27,158 nt of DNA from a virus. The translations under genes were made by a program, and so were the position numbers. Numbering within the stretch: position 1 is the first letter of the stretch; every line of letters starts with the position of its first letter. Below the pieces are notes generated by a model. The model was not told the DNA's origin and did not search any database. It saw only the letters and a program-made list of their open reading frames with translations. The stretch is from the IMG/VR virus record IMGVR_UViG_3300020465_000074, positions 1 through 27,158 of that record. One strand, given 5' to 3'. Shown piece by piece: positions 1-11,200 of the stretch.

Positions 1-3000
1 TCAATGTTGCAACAGCACCTGTACCAGATCCAGTAATAGATTTTAAAGAACATGAAGATTCTGTAAAACTATTTACTAATGCTCCAGTAGAAGTATCTTT
101 CTTATTAAATCCACTACCAGTTATAGTAACTTCAACACCATAATCCTTTAAAGCAGATCCAGATCCACCTGTAGTATCAATAGGTGCTCCTCTTTCTTCA
201 ATAACACCAGTAATACTATCATCTTCACTATCAGTAATCAATCCAGTACTAATTTTTCTACCTACAGGTATAGATACTGCTTCTGCCTTAGTAATTTGAG
301 TTACACCAAATTTAATCTTTCTAGGTAAAGTCCTAACAGGATTACTAGGTAGTCTTTGAGCATTTAAATTACCTGGTTCAATTGGACTGCTATAGAACGT
401 AGTAGTTCCAAAAGGAACAAATGATGCTTTTCTAAGAGTAAATTTAAGGTCTTGATACTGACTTGGTGTCCAAATTGTACCATTCTGTGATTTAAATAAA
501 CTACCACCAATATATTGCTTAGTTACAACACCAAACTGTGATTGATCACTAGTTGCAGGTAAACCTACAGGTGGAGTAACACTCTTCTGTCCCATAGTAG
601 CGACCCACATTTCATATTCATCAGATCCAGGTGATAAGAATACAATTGCGTATTCTTTACCAGATTCTAGATAAACTGGTGATGGGAATTTAATAGTAGT
701 TGCTGCTGTAGCATCATCAGATGTATTAATATTATTTGGATTTAAAGCTACTTGAGCATAATCCTGAACAAGGAAACTTGTTGGTGTTCCCAATTCAACT
801 TCTCTAAGTTCAACAAAAACCTTAGCATTTGGATCTTTCTTATAGAAATAAACATCAAATGATGTTAGGAATGCTCCAGTTTCATCAACAGTAAATGTTT
901 GTGCTAGAGGATCCCTATAAGGTGCTTCTATTCTTACAGTAGAAGACTCTGAATTTGAAGTTACAGATACAGTAGTCTCATTAGGTTTTTGTGCAGGTTC
1001 TGGTGGATTTCTAACACCAACAGTACTTGTATTCTGAGTTAGAATAGTTCCTGTTCCTGTATATGTTCCACTAGCATCACTAGCAAGAGCAGTACTACCT
1101 GCTGGAACAAATCCTCCAGTCGTATTAGCAGTAAGTCTAAATGTCTTCTTACCTGTATAGAATAATACTGATGGTTGTGGTGTAGAATTAGCATCTCTAA
1201 AGAAGAAAGCACCTAATACATCACCCCATTGATCAGACATTAAATCTGTGTTGGTTATAGTTGCTTCAGTTCCACTTGTTTCTCCTACAAGTTTAGCACC
1301 TTTAACAACATATCCCCAATAATTTTCATTATTTGCTAAAGCATATACATCAGTATTAAATAATACAGATGTTGCCGAATAACTATCAGCTGGACCTGGA
1401 CGAGATCTATCAAATGGATCAACTGTATATTTCTCAACAGTTTTATTAGGAGACCCTAATCCAGCACCAACTTCTGGTCTTGTAGCATCGCCAAATTTAT
1501 GACTTGGTGCAGCAGATCTTATATATCCAATCTGTGTTGAACCATTCATAACTCTAACATTTTCACCAACATTAAACCCAGTAGATGCTGTTTCCATCTG
1601 GATTTCGATTATTTTGGGAACTATATCAGGTATTCCACTATCTAACTTATGAACATGCTTTGTATATGGTTTTAAACCATTAGCAACAAATGCTACGTTT
1701 CTAGAACGCATAAACTGATCGGATTCGCCACTAATCTTAACACTTTCAACATAATCAAATTCCCTACTAGGACCTTCCATTTGATTAGTAAATGATGTAA
1801 CTACAGTTTGTGTATGGGTTGTAGTTGTAGTGGTGGTAATATCAGTATGATTACCATCAAATTCATCTTGATCTGCTTCAATATCATTTTCTGTTACATC
1901 TACAGCAGTATTTGAAGTTGTATTATCAGAAACTATATTAGATATTTCATTCCAAGTTGCTCCAGTAGATTCAAGTCTATGATTATCAATATAAATTGTT
2001 CTAGTCCAGTTATCGGATGGTGGATCTAAAATAACACCACCAACATAAACAATAACGTTAAATGGATTAATGTTCTCAACACCAGATGCCTGTGGTTGAT
2101 GAATCCACTGTACTTCATCATATTTAAGAGTTACTAAATCTCCTGTTTTCTGACAATTTGGATCCAATAGACTCAAATTAGATGACATATCAGCAGTTTC
2201 GTAATCAATTCCTGGATTTAAACCTAACTGTGCCCTCATAGACCAGAAATCAACAGCACTAATCAATTCTTTATTAACAACATCTACATCACATCTAGAA
2301 GCATCTTCAGCAAAATTAATAAAATCTCTATTTTTGAAATCATTAACAATAAATCCTGTTTTGAATCTATCCAAACCATCAGCATCCTTTACTGCTAATG
2401 ATTTTGTATCCAATTCTAAGGAAGTAAGAGAAGTCATTACCTCAAGATTATCAATTCTCTTCTCCAATTTACCAATATCTCTCATGGTAAATCTTCTATT
2501 ATCATATAATCTAATAGAAGGACCTTTCATAGGGTCATACAAATATGGTGGAAGTGATATTTGAGCAACTTCCATTGAATCGCCTAATTCAGTTGGAGGT
2601 GCTGGTTTATCATCAGACACACCTTTAATCAATTTGACTTCTTCAAATTTATTAATTACTAATTTATCAATTCTAGGTAAGTAATAGCTATACCCAACAA
2701 TTGTACTTTCATCTGGAGTTACAACATATCTTGTATCAGTTTCAAGTAATCTACTATTATAAGAGAATGGTGAAGAAGTTGTTTGTTGTCCAGCAGTGTC
2801 ATTTGGTACAAATTTCTTAACTCTTGGTCTAAAATCAAGAATATCTGATGCTCTATCATTCCCAACTGTAGGAAGATCATGAGTATATCTTTCTTTATTA
2901 TATGAATTAACAGTATAAAAATCACCATTACTATTTTCAGCAGATTCATAATAATCAAAAATAACTAATAATCTCTTAGATGGTTTTGCTGCTGATGCCT

Positions 3001-6000
3001 TTCTTACAATTCTTGAATAATCACAGAACTGTTTTCTATGACCTTTATCTAAAGTAAAGTTAGGTGTTCTATCAACATAATTACCCTCAGTTACTTTTTG
3101 ACAAACAGAATTAATATTTGACTCTTTAAATATTATTGTCTCACCCTTTACAAACTTATTAGCATTTAAGTATACAAATTCAATATTTTCATCATCAACA
3201 CGATTTACAATCTGACCTATTGCTCTACTATCACTACCAACAACCTGTTCTCCAATAAATGAATTTGTTAATAAACCTAATCCAGAGACAAATTTCAACT
3301 GATCTAATGTTGGTGCTACTTTGTCTTTAGATTCATATACAGCATGAACTTTAACAACATCTGGAATATTTAAAGATATTTCTTTATCTTCAACTCTTAG
3401 ACCATATGCACTACTAATTCCTAAATTTGTCGACTCATTAGATACATTAATAGTTTTTGTTACTGCTAATGTAGAACTTCTAATATAATTCTTTTGCTTA
3501 GTAGCTAAACCAAGTTTCTTTAATGTACAATTAATTGTAGCTGGTATTGCTGCGGTATCAGCACTACTGTACTTCAATCCAGAAAATACAACAGTAGCAC
3601 CATTATTTGATATGTTTACTTTATCTTGTGTTAAATCTTCCGATACACCATTCTTATAATGAATAGAATATCTTTCTGCGTCAAAAGGTTCAAAGAAAGC
3701 AGTAGTGATACCTAAAGCACCATCATTACCAGAACCATCAAATAATTCACTAGTTTGAAGTGTTATTCTAAAAGTAGAATCTGGGTTTTTACCTTTAACT
3801 TGACGAGTAATAGTAAGATTAGAATCTGAAAGATCTACTGTAGAAATATTTTTCTTTGGTAATCTAGTATATAAACCAGATTGGTTTAAATTAATAATCT
3901 TAGGTACTTTAATCCTAAATGTTGACTGATTATTACCACTTACAAGAGTTCCATCATTAACACCTGAAATTGTTGCTACATTCTTAAGTGTTAACTGTTC
4001 TCCATTGGCAGAGATATTAGATACTCTATTATATGTTTCATTGGTTGCTGATGATTTTTGATATCCAATTATACTATCTGTTTTTATACCAACTTGTCCA
4101 CTAAATCTTCTTCTGGGACAAGTTGCTAGATTTTCAGTTATAGCTCCAGTAGTAGCATCCCATGAAATTTCAGTTAAAACATTATTAGATAGTCTTTGAA
4201 TCTTAATATAATAAACATTACAAACTGATGAAGCACCTTTAATAGCACCAGAAGGAGCAGAACCACCTGCGTTTGTATATTCAGTAAAGTTTAAATATTT
4301 TAATTGTCCACTGTATACTGGTGTATTATTAGAAGTTCCATCATATAATATAATTTCTGTAGCAGAACCAGAAACACCAGGAGTACCATAAACAGTACCA
4401 TCACTAACTTTTAAAAGAGCTGCTGGATTAAGACCAACACCACCATATCCTAACCAACCATCACCATCATATCCAACGGTAATTTTAACTACATCTGATA
4501 ATACAGTATCTGTTAACCACAGTATACTCAAATCAGCATGACCAGATCCCATACTTACAAAAGAAGCATCATCACTGTCAAATATATTACCCATATCAAT
4601 ACCAGCAGGTCCAGTAGTGGTTGCTGTGGCATAGCTTACAGTCTCATTATAAGTATTTGCTGCTGTTTGCTCAGACCATCTTGGTTCATCTGAAGCACCC
4701 AAATATGAATTATAAGTGTAATCACCACCAGAAGTAACGTTTAGTTGATCTGTTAATGAAAAATTAGGTAATACTCTATCATATAGAACAGAATCGGCAC
4801 TAAAATCTACTTGAAATCCACCAATATCTTTGGATTGGAAAACAGATCTTATATCATCTGTTGTATATGTTATAACATTAGATATATTTGCTGTACATGT
4901 ATCAACTCCAACATTACTAGTTCTTTCATTAAATAATATCTTTTCACCTTTTACAAAACTACCAGTAGTTTGAATTACATGTATTTCTCCACCATTTCTA
5001 TGCTTATCAACATAACCAGTAGCACCACTACTTTGACCAGTTACTTTACTACCTAATGGAGCTAATATATCCTTTTGGTAATTAATATCAACACTATTTG
5101 ATATCTGAAGTACAGTATATGTCTGTACATCATACATATACAAGTCCCATTCAGTTGAATCTCCAGTGTAAGGAGCATCTGATGGATTATACCAATAAAC
5201 CCTTGCCTTTCCTACTGGCAATCCATTACCAGCAGTTGGAGCAGCATCAGAATCTTTTCTAGCATTCCACAGTTCAACTACATTAGATACTGGAGTAGCA
5301 GAATCATTTTGTCCGATATTAATATATGGAGTACCTTCACTATGATTAACTCTTAGTAAACTACCCATTCTAAATGGAACGGATCCAGATTTTATGGTTT
5401 TTGTATCTCTAGGTTTTTCTACATCTAAAACTGTTGTACCTGGCAATGCTACATCAAATCCTCTAACATATGCTTTACCTGGAGACAATTTAACACACAT
5501 TAAATCATCAGATGGATTAGCACCTTGGTCAGTTTTCTCAGTATCAAGATACAATCCATTAGATCCAATTTCATTATTTAATGAATTTTGTAAATTAACT
5601 CTGAATGGATTTACCGAATAGTTTCCAGATTCATCAAATGTTCTCTTAGCAAGATACTTTTTAATTTCAGAATATACTGAAGAATTCTGTATTTTCTTGA
5701 TTTCACCCTTTCTTACTCTTAATAATTCTACAAAATTAATATCATCAAAATCGTCAATTGATTTTTTGGATAATTTAACACTTATTTTAAATCTATCAGC
5801 ACCTGGTGCAGCAAAGTTTGTAAATCCTTTAGCATTATCATTTAATGATGGATCATCACTGGCGTTTATAATCTCTTCAATAATCTCAAAACCAACCCTA
5901 TATGTTGGTTTATTAGAATATGGCTCTAATACAATAAGAGATTTAGTAACATCTACAAATGTTCCTCTTAAAAAATATACACCACTATCAACACCAAAAG

Positions 6001-6553
6001 ATGATCCAGTTGCTGTTGCGTCATCAGCAACTAAAGTCAATACTGTATCACCAGACTTTAATGTAGTATTTCCATAAGTTACATTTTCATCTAGTACTAA
6101 TATCTCACCATTTGGAAAATGCTCACTTGCACCAGTTGAACTAGACTCTGTATATTTGACAAATATTGTTATTTCATCTACACCCTCAGTTGGAGGAAGA
6201 ATATAATTTACAATTTTGGCAACAATTTGAGAATTTTGTCCCCTTACTCTTGTTCCTTCACCCTGTATTACTGCATCTAAGTATATACTAACATCAACAC
6301 CTAAATGATCAGCATTTACCTTACAGGCAAAATATGTATTGTCATACGTAACAGATCCAGGTATAACCATAGATCCTTCTTTAAAGATATGATTACCAAA
6401 CTGTTCTACCTGATTCTGTAGAATTGATTGTAATCCTGATAATTCTCTTGCTTGTACTGGGAAACCAGGTTTAAACAGAACTTTATAGAAATTATCTGCC
6501 TTATCAAAATCATCATAATAAGGACTTATATTTAAGTTAGTCTTTTGTGGCAT
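1..6553 (-). CDS. DUF4815-family giant virion structural protein (partial, C-terminus off window)
   Basis: This frame stays open from an ATG at 6553 to the left edge, giving 2184 complete codons and no stop, so the C-terminus is missing. The N-terminus (starts MPQKTNLNISPYYDDF, followed by a segment with KPGFPVQARE) is the start of the DUF4815 family of cyanomyovirus structural proteins. Around residue 1880 a second recognisable block begins (DPLAQTF, then PSPVYLESGKEYAIV, then SLFKSQNGTIWTPSQY), also typical of these proteins. Residues near 518 and 1110-1145 carry two copies of a small module (G..S.A.G.V followed by FVKGE.I.F). A seven-threonine run lies near residue 1572. The ATG lies six bases after the gp8 stop, so the gene is co-transcribed with gp8. 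By position it follows gp8 where T4 has gp9 and gp10, so a peripheral baseplate or fibre-attachment role is inferred; I see no clear sequence match to T4 gp9 or gp10. Confidence 0.9.
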   Translation of the reverse strand, partial: MPQKTNLNISPYYDDFDKADNFYKVLFKPGFPVQARELSGLQSILQNQVEQFGNHIFKEGSMVIPGSVTYDNTYFACKVNADHLGVDVSIYLDAVIQGEGTRVRGQNSQIVAKIVNYILPPTEGVDEITIFVKYTESSSTGASEHFPNGEILVLDENVTYGNTTLKSGDTVLTLVADDATATGSSFGVDSGVYFLRGTFVDVTKSLIVLEPYSNKPTYRVGFEIIEEIINASDDPSLNDNAKGFTNFAAPGADRFKISVKLSKKSIDDFDDINFVELLRVRKGEIKKIQNSSVYSEIKKYLAKRTFDESGNYSVNPFRVNLQNSLNNEIGSNGLYLDTEKTDQGANPSDDLMCVKLSPGKAYVRGFDVALPGTTVLDVEKPRDTKTIKSGSVPFRMGSLLRVNHSEGTPYINIGQNDSATPVSNVVELWNARKDSDAAPTAGNGLPVGKARVYWYNPSDAPYTGDSTEWDLYMYDVQTYTVLQISNSVDINYQKDILAPLGSKVTGQSSGATGYVDKHRNGGEIHVIQTTGSFVKGEKILFNERTSNVGVDTCTANISNVITYTTDDIRSVFQSKDIGGFQVDFSADSVLYDRVLPNFSLTDQLNVTSGGDYTYNSYLGASDEPRWSEQTAANTYNETVSYATATTTGPAGIDMGNIFDSDDASFVSMGSGHADLSILWLTDTVLSDVVKITVGYDGDGWLGYGGVGLNPAALLKVSDGTVYGTPGVSGSATEIILYDGTSNNTPVYSGQLKYLNFTEYTNAGGSAPSGAIKGASSVCNVYYIKIQRLSNNVLTEISWDATTGAITENLATCPRRRFSGQVGIKTDSIIGYQKSSATNETYNRVSNISANGEQLTLKNVATISGVNDGTLVSGNNQSTFRIKVPKIINLNQSGLYTRLPKKNISTVDLSDSNLTITRQVKGKNPDSTFRITLQTSELFDGSGNDGALGITTAFFEPFDAERYSIHYKNGVSEDLTQDKVNISNNGATVVFSGLKYSSADTAAIPATINCTLKKLGLATKQKNYIRSSTLAVTKTINVSNESTNLGISSAYGLRVEDKEISLNIPDVVKVHAVYESKDKVAPTLDQLKFVSGLGLLTNSFIGEQVVGSDSRAIGQIVNRVDDENIEFVYLNANKFVKGETIIFKESNINSVCQKVTEGNYVDRTPNFTLDKGHRKQFCDYSRIVRKASAAKPSKRLLVIFDYYESAENSNGDFYTVNSYNKERYTHDLPTVGNDRASDILDFRPRVKKFVPNDTAGQQTTSSPFSYNSRLLETDTRYVVTPDESTIVGYSYYLPRIDKLVINKFEEVKLIKGVSDDKPAPPTELGDSMEVAQISLPPYLYDPMKGPSIRLYDNRRFTMRDIGKLEKRIDNLEVMTSLTSLELDTKSLAVKDADGLDRFKTGFIVNDFKNRDFINFAEDASRCDVDVVNKELISAVDFWSMRAQLGLNPGIDYETADMSSNLSLLDPNCQKTGDLVTLKYDEVQWIHQPQASGVENINPFNVIVYVGGVILDPPSDNWTRTIYIDNHRLESTGATWNEISNIVSDNTTSNTAVDVTENDIEADQDEFDGNHTDITTTTTTTHTQTVVTSFTNQMEGPSREFDYVESVKISGESDQFMRSRNVAFVANGLKPYTKHVHKLDSGIPDIVPKIIEIQMETASTGFNVGENVRVMNGSTQIGYIRSAAPSHKFGDATRPEVGAGLGSPNKTVEKYTVDPFDRSRPGPADSYSATSVLFNTDVYALANNENYWGYVVKGAKLVGETSGTEATITNTDLMSDQWGDVLGAFFFRDANSTPQPSVLFYTGKKTFRLTANTTGGFVPAGSTALASDASGTYTGTGTILTQNTSTVGVRNPPEPAQKPNETTVSVTSNSESSTVRIEAPYRDPLAQTFTVDETGAFLTSFDVYFYKKDPNAKVFVELREVELGTPTSFLVQDYAQVALNPNNINTSDDATAATTIKFPSPVYLESGKEYAIVFLSPGSDEYEMWVATMGQKSVTPPVGLPATSDQSQFGVVTKQYIGGSLFKSQNGTIWTPSQYQDLKFTLRKASFVPFGTTTFYSSPIEPGNLNAQRLPSNPVRTLPRKIKFGVTQITKAEAVSIPVGRKISTGLITDSEDDSITGVIEERGAPIDTTGGSGSALKDYGVEVTITGSGFNKKDTSTGALVNSFTESSCSLKSITGSGTGAVATL

Positions 6554-6559
6554 TTTACT

Positions 6560-8167
6560 TTAGAATTCCAGGATGATTTTAACGTCTTCTTTTTGTCGCT
6601 CATTTCGAGCAATCAGAGGTCTATTATCAATATAAACCAATTCCCCTGATCCTTTATTTATCTCAGATTTGGCCAACCCACCTGTGAAGAATACATCGAG
6701 ATTAACCTGCTTATTACCACTAGTAAAAGTAGTAATTCCATTATAATTGTTATCAACATATCCCTTAAATCCAGAAACTTGTCCTTCAACAACAGTTCCT
6801 GATTTAAATGGATATAATTGACCTATTGTAGATATACCAACATAATCAGTATGATCCTGTGCTCCACCATATGCTAATGATCTATCAGTAAAATACTTTA
6901 GAACTTTAGTATCCTTATCAAAGGAAGCAACATACGCTCTTGCCTTAACAGTATCACCTGAAGTGTTTACATATGTTTGATGAATTTCTTCACCAACAGT
7001 AGGATTTCCAGTTACTTTTTCAGTATCTAAACTACTTGTTGGATCATCTTTAAATTTCATCGCATCTAACGATGAAAATTGATCAGCAGTAAACGAAGTA
7101 TTAGCATCAATAGTTGTAGGATTTTTTACAATCCCAACTTGAGCAAACTTTGTATCTATAGGAAAATCTTTAGTGGAATCGTCAAATCTAGCATAGATTA
7201 AGACTTTATCAGTTCCTAATTCTGTATAGATGTCATACCCATGACCTCTACTTGGGGGAATGATTGGTATTAATTTTGCGGAGTTACCAGCAGAATTGTT
7301 ATTAACTGCTCCTAAGTCAACTAACCCATAAGTATATCCTTTACCACCAGCACTAACTGTAACATTGGATATTGTTCCTTGAGAAACATCAACTCTTGCC
7401 TTAGCACCTGTACCATCACCAACAATATCAACTTCTTGACCAGTTAATGGTTGATATTGTTTACCAGCATCAGCAATATAAACATGCTTAATTTGGTTAT
7501 TATTTACTGTAGAATCACCATTTTCTCTAACTGCTCTAATTTGTGGGTCTGTACTTGTTGCCCAATCATTTGGAACTGTTACATATTCTGTAGAATCAAA
7601 TTTAATAATATCACTAGGAGAAACAGTATACAAGTACTTCCAAATATAACCATCACCAGATCCACCAGCTTTTGATGGTTCTAGATCGGTAAATGTTGGT
7701 TCGTCTTGAGAAACATTTCCTTTAGGATTACTTCCAGTTGATCCATTAGCAATACAAATATAAACTTTGAAATCAGAGTTCATTACATAATATTTTGCAT
7801 CATATAACTTAGTTGCTGATTCTAAGGCACTTTTATTCGCACCACTATAGTCATCTCTATAGATTTCATATCTAGTTCCAACTTTCCAATCAATTCTTTT
7901 CACAACCCTTCTAATATTGGCAGAAGTTATCTTCTTACCAAACATCATAGTGTCACTAAGATGAGAATTATTTGAAAAACTATCAAGTGGTTGAGGTGGA
8001 TTTGAATTCCATTGCTCAGATCTACCAAAACCAACTACAGGATCTCCTGCTTCTTTATGTGTGGGATTCGGTAGACCAATAAAAACGTAGTAATTATTAT
8101 TCTCAATAGACTCTACGAAATTAGTGGCATTAAGAATTCTAAATTGATCAGTAACAATTGCAGGCAT
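6560..8167 (-). CDS. 8: Baseplate wedge protein gp8, enlarged
   Basis: This protein of 535 residues is the T4 gp8 homologue; T4 gp8 is 334 residues. Blocks recalled from T4 gp8 recur in order: FGRSEQW at 47-53, GDGYIWKYLY at 171-180 followed by EYVTVP, F.Q..I..NP at about 341-350, and a C-terminal block with GSGELVYIDNRP at 507-518 that ends in ILEF. The extra length sits in two places. Residues about 226-320 include a GGKGY beta-type repeat, and residues about 365-500 include a VEGQVSGFKGYV module. gp8 forms dimers on the T4 baseplate wedge next to gp7 and gp10. It starts at an ATG 39 bases after the stop of the giant upstream gene, and a late promoter lies in that gap. It is followed after six bases by the DUF4815 gene. 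The identity is firm; the placing of the insertions relies on my recall of the T4 protein. Confidence 0.93.
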   Translation of the reverse strand: MPAIVTDQFRILNATNFVESIENNNYYVFIGLPNPTHKEAGDPVVGFGRSEQWNSNPPQPLDSFSNNSHLSDTMMFGKKITSANIRRVVKRIDWKVGTRYEIYRDDYSGANKSALESATKLYDAKYYVMNSDFKVYICIANGSTGSNPKGNVSQDEPTFTDLEPSKAGGSGDGYIWKYLYTVSPSDIIKFDSTEYVTVPNDWATSTDPQIRAVRENGDSTVNNNQIKHVYIADAGKQYQPLTGQEVDIVGDGTGAKARVDVSQGTISNVTVSAGGKGYTYGLVDLGAVNNNSAGNSAKLIPIIPPSRGHGYDIYTELGTDKVLIYARFDDSTKDFPIDTKFAQVGIVKNPTTIDANTSFTADQFSSLDAMKFKDDPTSSLDTEKVTGNPTVGEEIHQTYVNTSGDTVKARAYVASFDKDTKVLKYFTDRSLAYGGAQDHTDYVGISTIGQLYPFKSGTVVEGQVSGFKGYVDNNYNGITTFTSGNKQVNLDVFFTGGLAKSEINKGSGELVYIDNRPLIARNERQKEDVKIILEF

Positions 8168-8194
8168 CTTATCAGCTAACTAAACTTTTTTTTC

Positions 8195-8202
8195 TATTTA
8201 TA
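8195..8202 (-). promoter_or_regulatory. T4-type late promoter for gp8
   Basis: The minus strand reads TATAAATA here, an exact match to the T4 late promoter recognised by the gp55-type sigma factor. It lies in the 39-base gap between the giant gp7-like gene and gp8, 27 bases upstream of the gp8 ATG. By the T4 spacing, transcription would start near 8189 and give a leader of about 22 bases. It would give gp8 and the DUF4815 gene their own late transcript. Confidence 0.8.
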
Positions 8203-8206
8203 GTCA

Positions 8207-11200
8207 TTATAATACTTGTAATCTTATTGCCCCCGTATTCCTCAATCCCTTAAGTGAAGAATCTGTATAATTCTTCCTTTGGATTGTTGGGAATGATGAT
8301 AATCCAACATCAACAGTGAAACCAGTTACACCAATAGAAATAGGATTTGAATCTCTAGTAGCATTATATAGTCTTCCCCATGATAACCTACCCAAACTAG
8401 TTGTTATTCCAATATTAGTTTGATCAAAACCACCAGTTGAAGCTAAACCTACATGATTAGTTGTACTCAATATATTACATGTAATTTCACCCGTTCTACC
8501 AGAACTTGCTATATCATGTACTTTATAGATGTTATCAGCAAATGATGTACCAATACCAACTATGGATGTATCATGACTATCAACTGAAACAATTCCATCA
8601 CCAATCTTAGTATCCTTAATCATAACAGGATAACCAACTAATAAATCACTAACTGAATAATTTCCAATTGCTTGGAAGAAGAACTTAATAGCAAGAGGAT
8701 GATTATTAGTACCAGTAGTTGTGCTTATACCAGTAATAATTCCAGAGAAACCCTGAACATTACTAATAGATGTTATTTTCTCTGACTCATATTGTGGACT
8801 CTCAATAAGAACCTGAGGTTGTATTGGCCAACTTGCATGATGACTTGATATTCCACTATATCCAAAACCAGGATTTGTAATATCAATACTAATAACTGAT
8901 CCATCAACAATATTTGCTGTAGCAGTAGCAGTTACTCCAGTACCTGACCACACATTATTTGCTCCACCAGTAAATAATCCATCTGGATCTGGAAGTTTAA
9001 CCGTAGGAGCAACTGTATATCCAAATCCACCATCAGTAACTGATATTGAATCTAACTTATACTGTGAAGTATTACCAATAGATGCTAAACTATTAAGTTC
9101 TATAGTTGCTGTTGCTCCTGCAGGTCTTTTTACTTCAGTTCCATCAGATTTAGTAGATCCAGGTAACATTAAAGCATCAACAGCAGCAATATTAACAGAA
9201 TATCTATCTTGAGGATCTAATCTTATTGGTCCTTCTTCATAGAAGAATGCTTCAGCATCATCTACAAATATTCCACCATTTTGTTGTGTACCAGTATTTG
9301 TCTCTACATCAGCAATAATCTTTGCTGTAGGATATATTTGTGGTTCAATAGATTCTCTAGACTTAACAACTAATGATCCTTGAATACTAAGATCAGTTTT
9401 CTGTTTTATCCATTCAAGTGGTCTATCATTAAATTCATCAATACCTGGTCCAGAATATATGTTAGTCTCAACTAAATTTGATGTTAATATCTCTTTAACA
9501 ACTCTATCTTTATCTTGAGGGAAAGTTTCTTCACCCAAACTAGGATGACCATGTAATCTAACTTGGTCACCTGGTCTAATTGTTTCTTGAATATCAACAA
9601 GTTCAACATCAACTCCTCTTTGACCAAGATAGAAGAATACATCCACTTTATCACCAGAATCTGGTGGTTCAGTAAATGTAAATGTTGTTCCACCTTCAAA
9701 CTGATAAGCAATTCCAGGAGTTTGTAATACTCCATTTACAAATATAAGAAGAACAGCATTTAAATCTATAGATTCTGATAATGCTTCATTCTTATCAGTT
9801 TCAAAACTCAATAACTGACCATTAAAGAATAGTGGGAATCTTCTCCTCCTACCATTCTGCATTAATCTAATATCATCAATGAAATCAATTTCACCAAATT
9901 GCCATGCTGAGAAATAATCATTAAAGACTTCAACAACATTCAATTCAAATTCTTGAAGTGGTTCCTGTAATCCAACTGCAGGTACTAAACCAATTGGTTT
10001 TAATCTATCACCAATCTTAAAGGAATGTCCATCTCTTGCTATATCAAATTCAGATATCTCAAACAATGTAGATCCAATACCTACAGTAGTTTTTGCAGCA
10101 CCTACCTTTAAATCAAGAAGCAAATTAACACCAGTGTCTGTAGTCTTACCTACCCCTAATCTAGAAGTACCAACAACAGGCATATTCTCATAAACTGGTT
10201 GAGGAACGATAATTTCAGGATTAACATAACCCGATCCACTATTTTCAATAGTAAATTCTAATGATCCACCAGTTCCTGCAGGAGATTTACCAACATTTAT
10301 TGTAAATGATGTATTAGATGGAATTTCTTCAATACCTACAGGTCTATTATGAATTGGATCAGTTGTTCTTGGATAATCGTGTGTTGTTCTATGACTATCT
10401 TGATTACATGTAAATGTAAGTGTATTAGCAACAAACTGAACATGACTACTTGCTTTTCTTAGTTGATTATCCTTAGCACGTATAAAATTATGTAATGATG
10501 TATCTGAAGCTGGTATGTTTGTTAAACATTGAATTTCAAACTTAAAGTCAGTCTTATTTGAAATTTGTACCCATTTATTGTGAATTGGATCACCTTTTCT
10601 TGGGTAAGCATGTTCACTTAAATAACTGTCTTTTGAGCAATTAAATACTAAAGATTCTTCCTCAATCTTAACATAATCACCATTACTAAATCCATGCTGT
10701 GTATCTGTGGTTATAGTAACAATTCCAACATTAGGATTATAAACAGCATTTTCTATTGTATGGGTTTCCATTACACCAAATCCATGATTGGAATTTGTGG
10801 TAACTGTCATAATACCACTAGCAGGATCATATTTGGCATCACTTATAGTTAATGTTCCACCATTGCTTGATGAAATTGGTGAAGAAGAACTAACAAACTT
10901 ATGATCATTATAAGCAACTCTAGCAGTTACTACAGCACCAGTACCAGCACCACCACCAGGACCAACATTAGTCATGAATGTATTTGGTGATACTGATGTT
11001 ATTGGTAGATAAGCATCATATGCTGGATCAGTTGTTCTTGGATATGGATGTAAACTCATATCAGCATCTTTAGAACATCTAAAGGTTAAACCGCCCTGAG
11101 CAATCTTCAATGACTTAGTTCCTGACATTCCATTATCAGTAGAACTCTTAAATGTATGTTCGTAGAAACCTCCAGATTTAACAGCACCAGCAGTGGCACT

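Noticed and set aside
5697-6077. 126-residue plus-strand open frame
   Set aside because: It is antisense to the DUF4815 gene, has no recognisable domain or ribosome site, and its serine/leucine-rich composition is what the opposite strand of such a gene gives.
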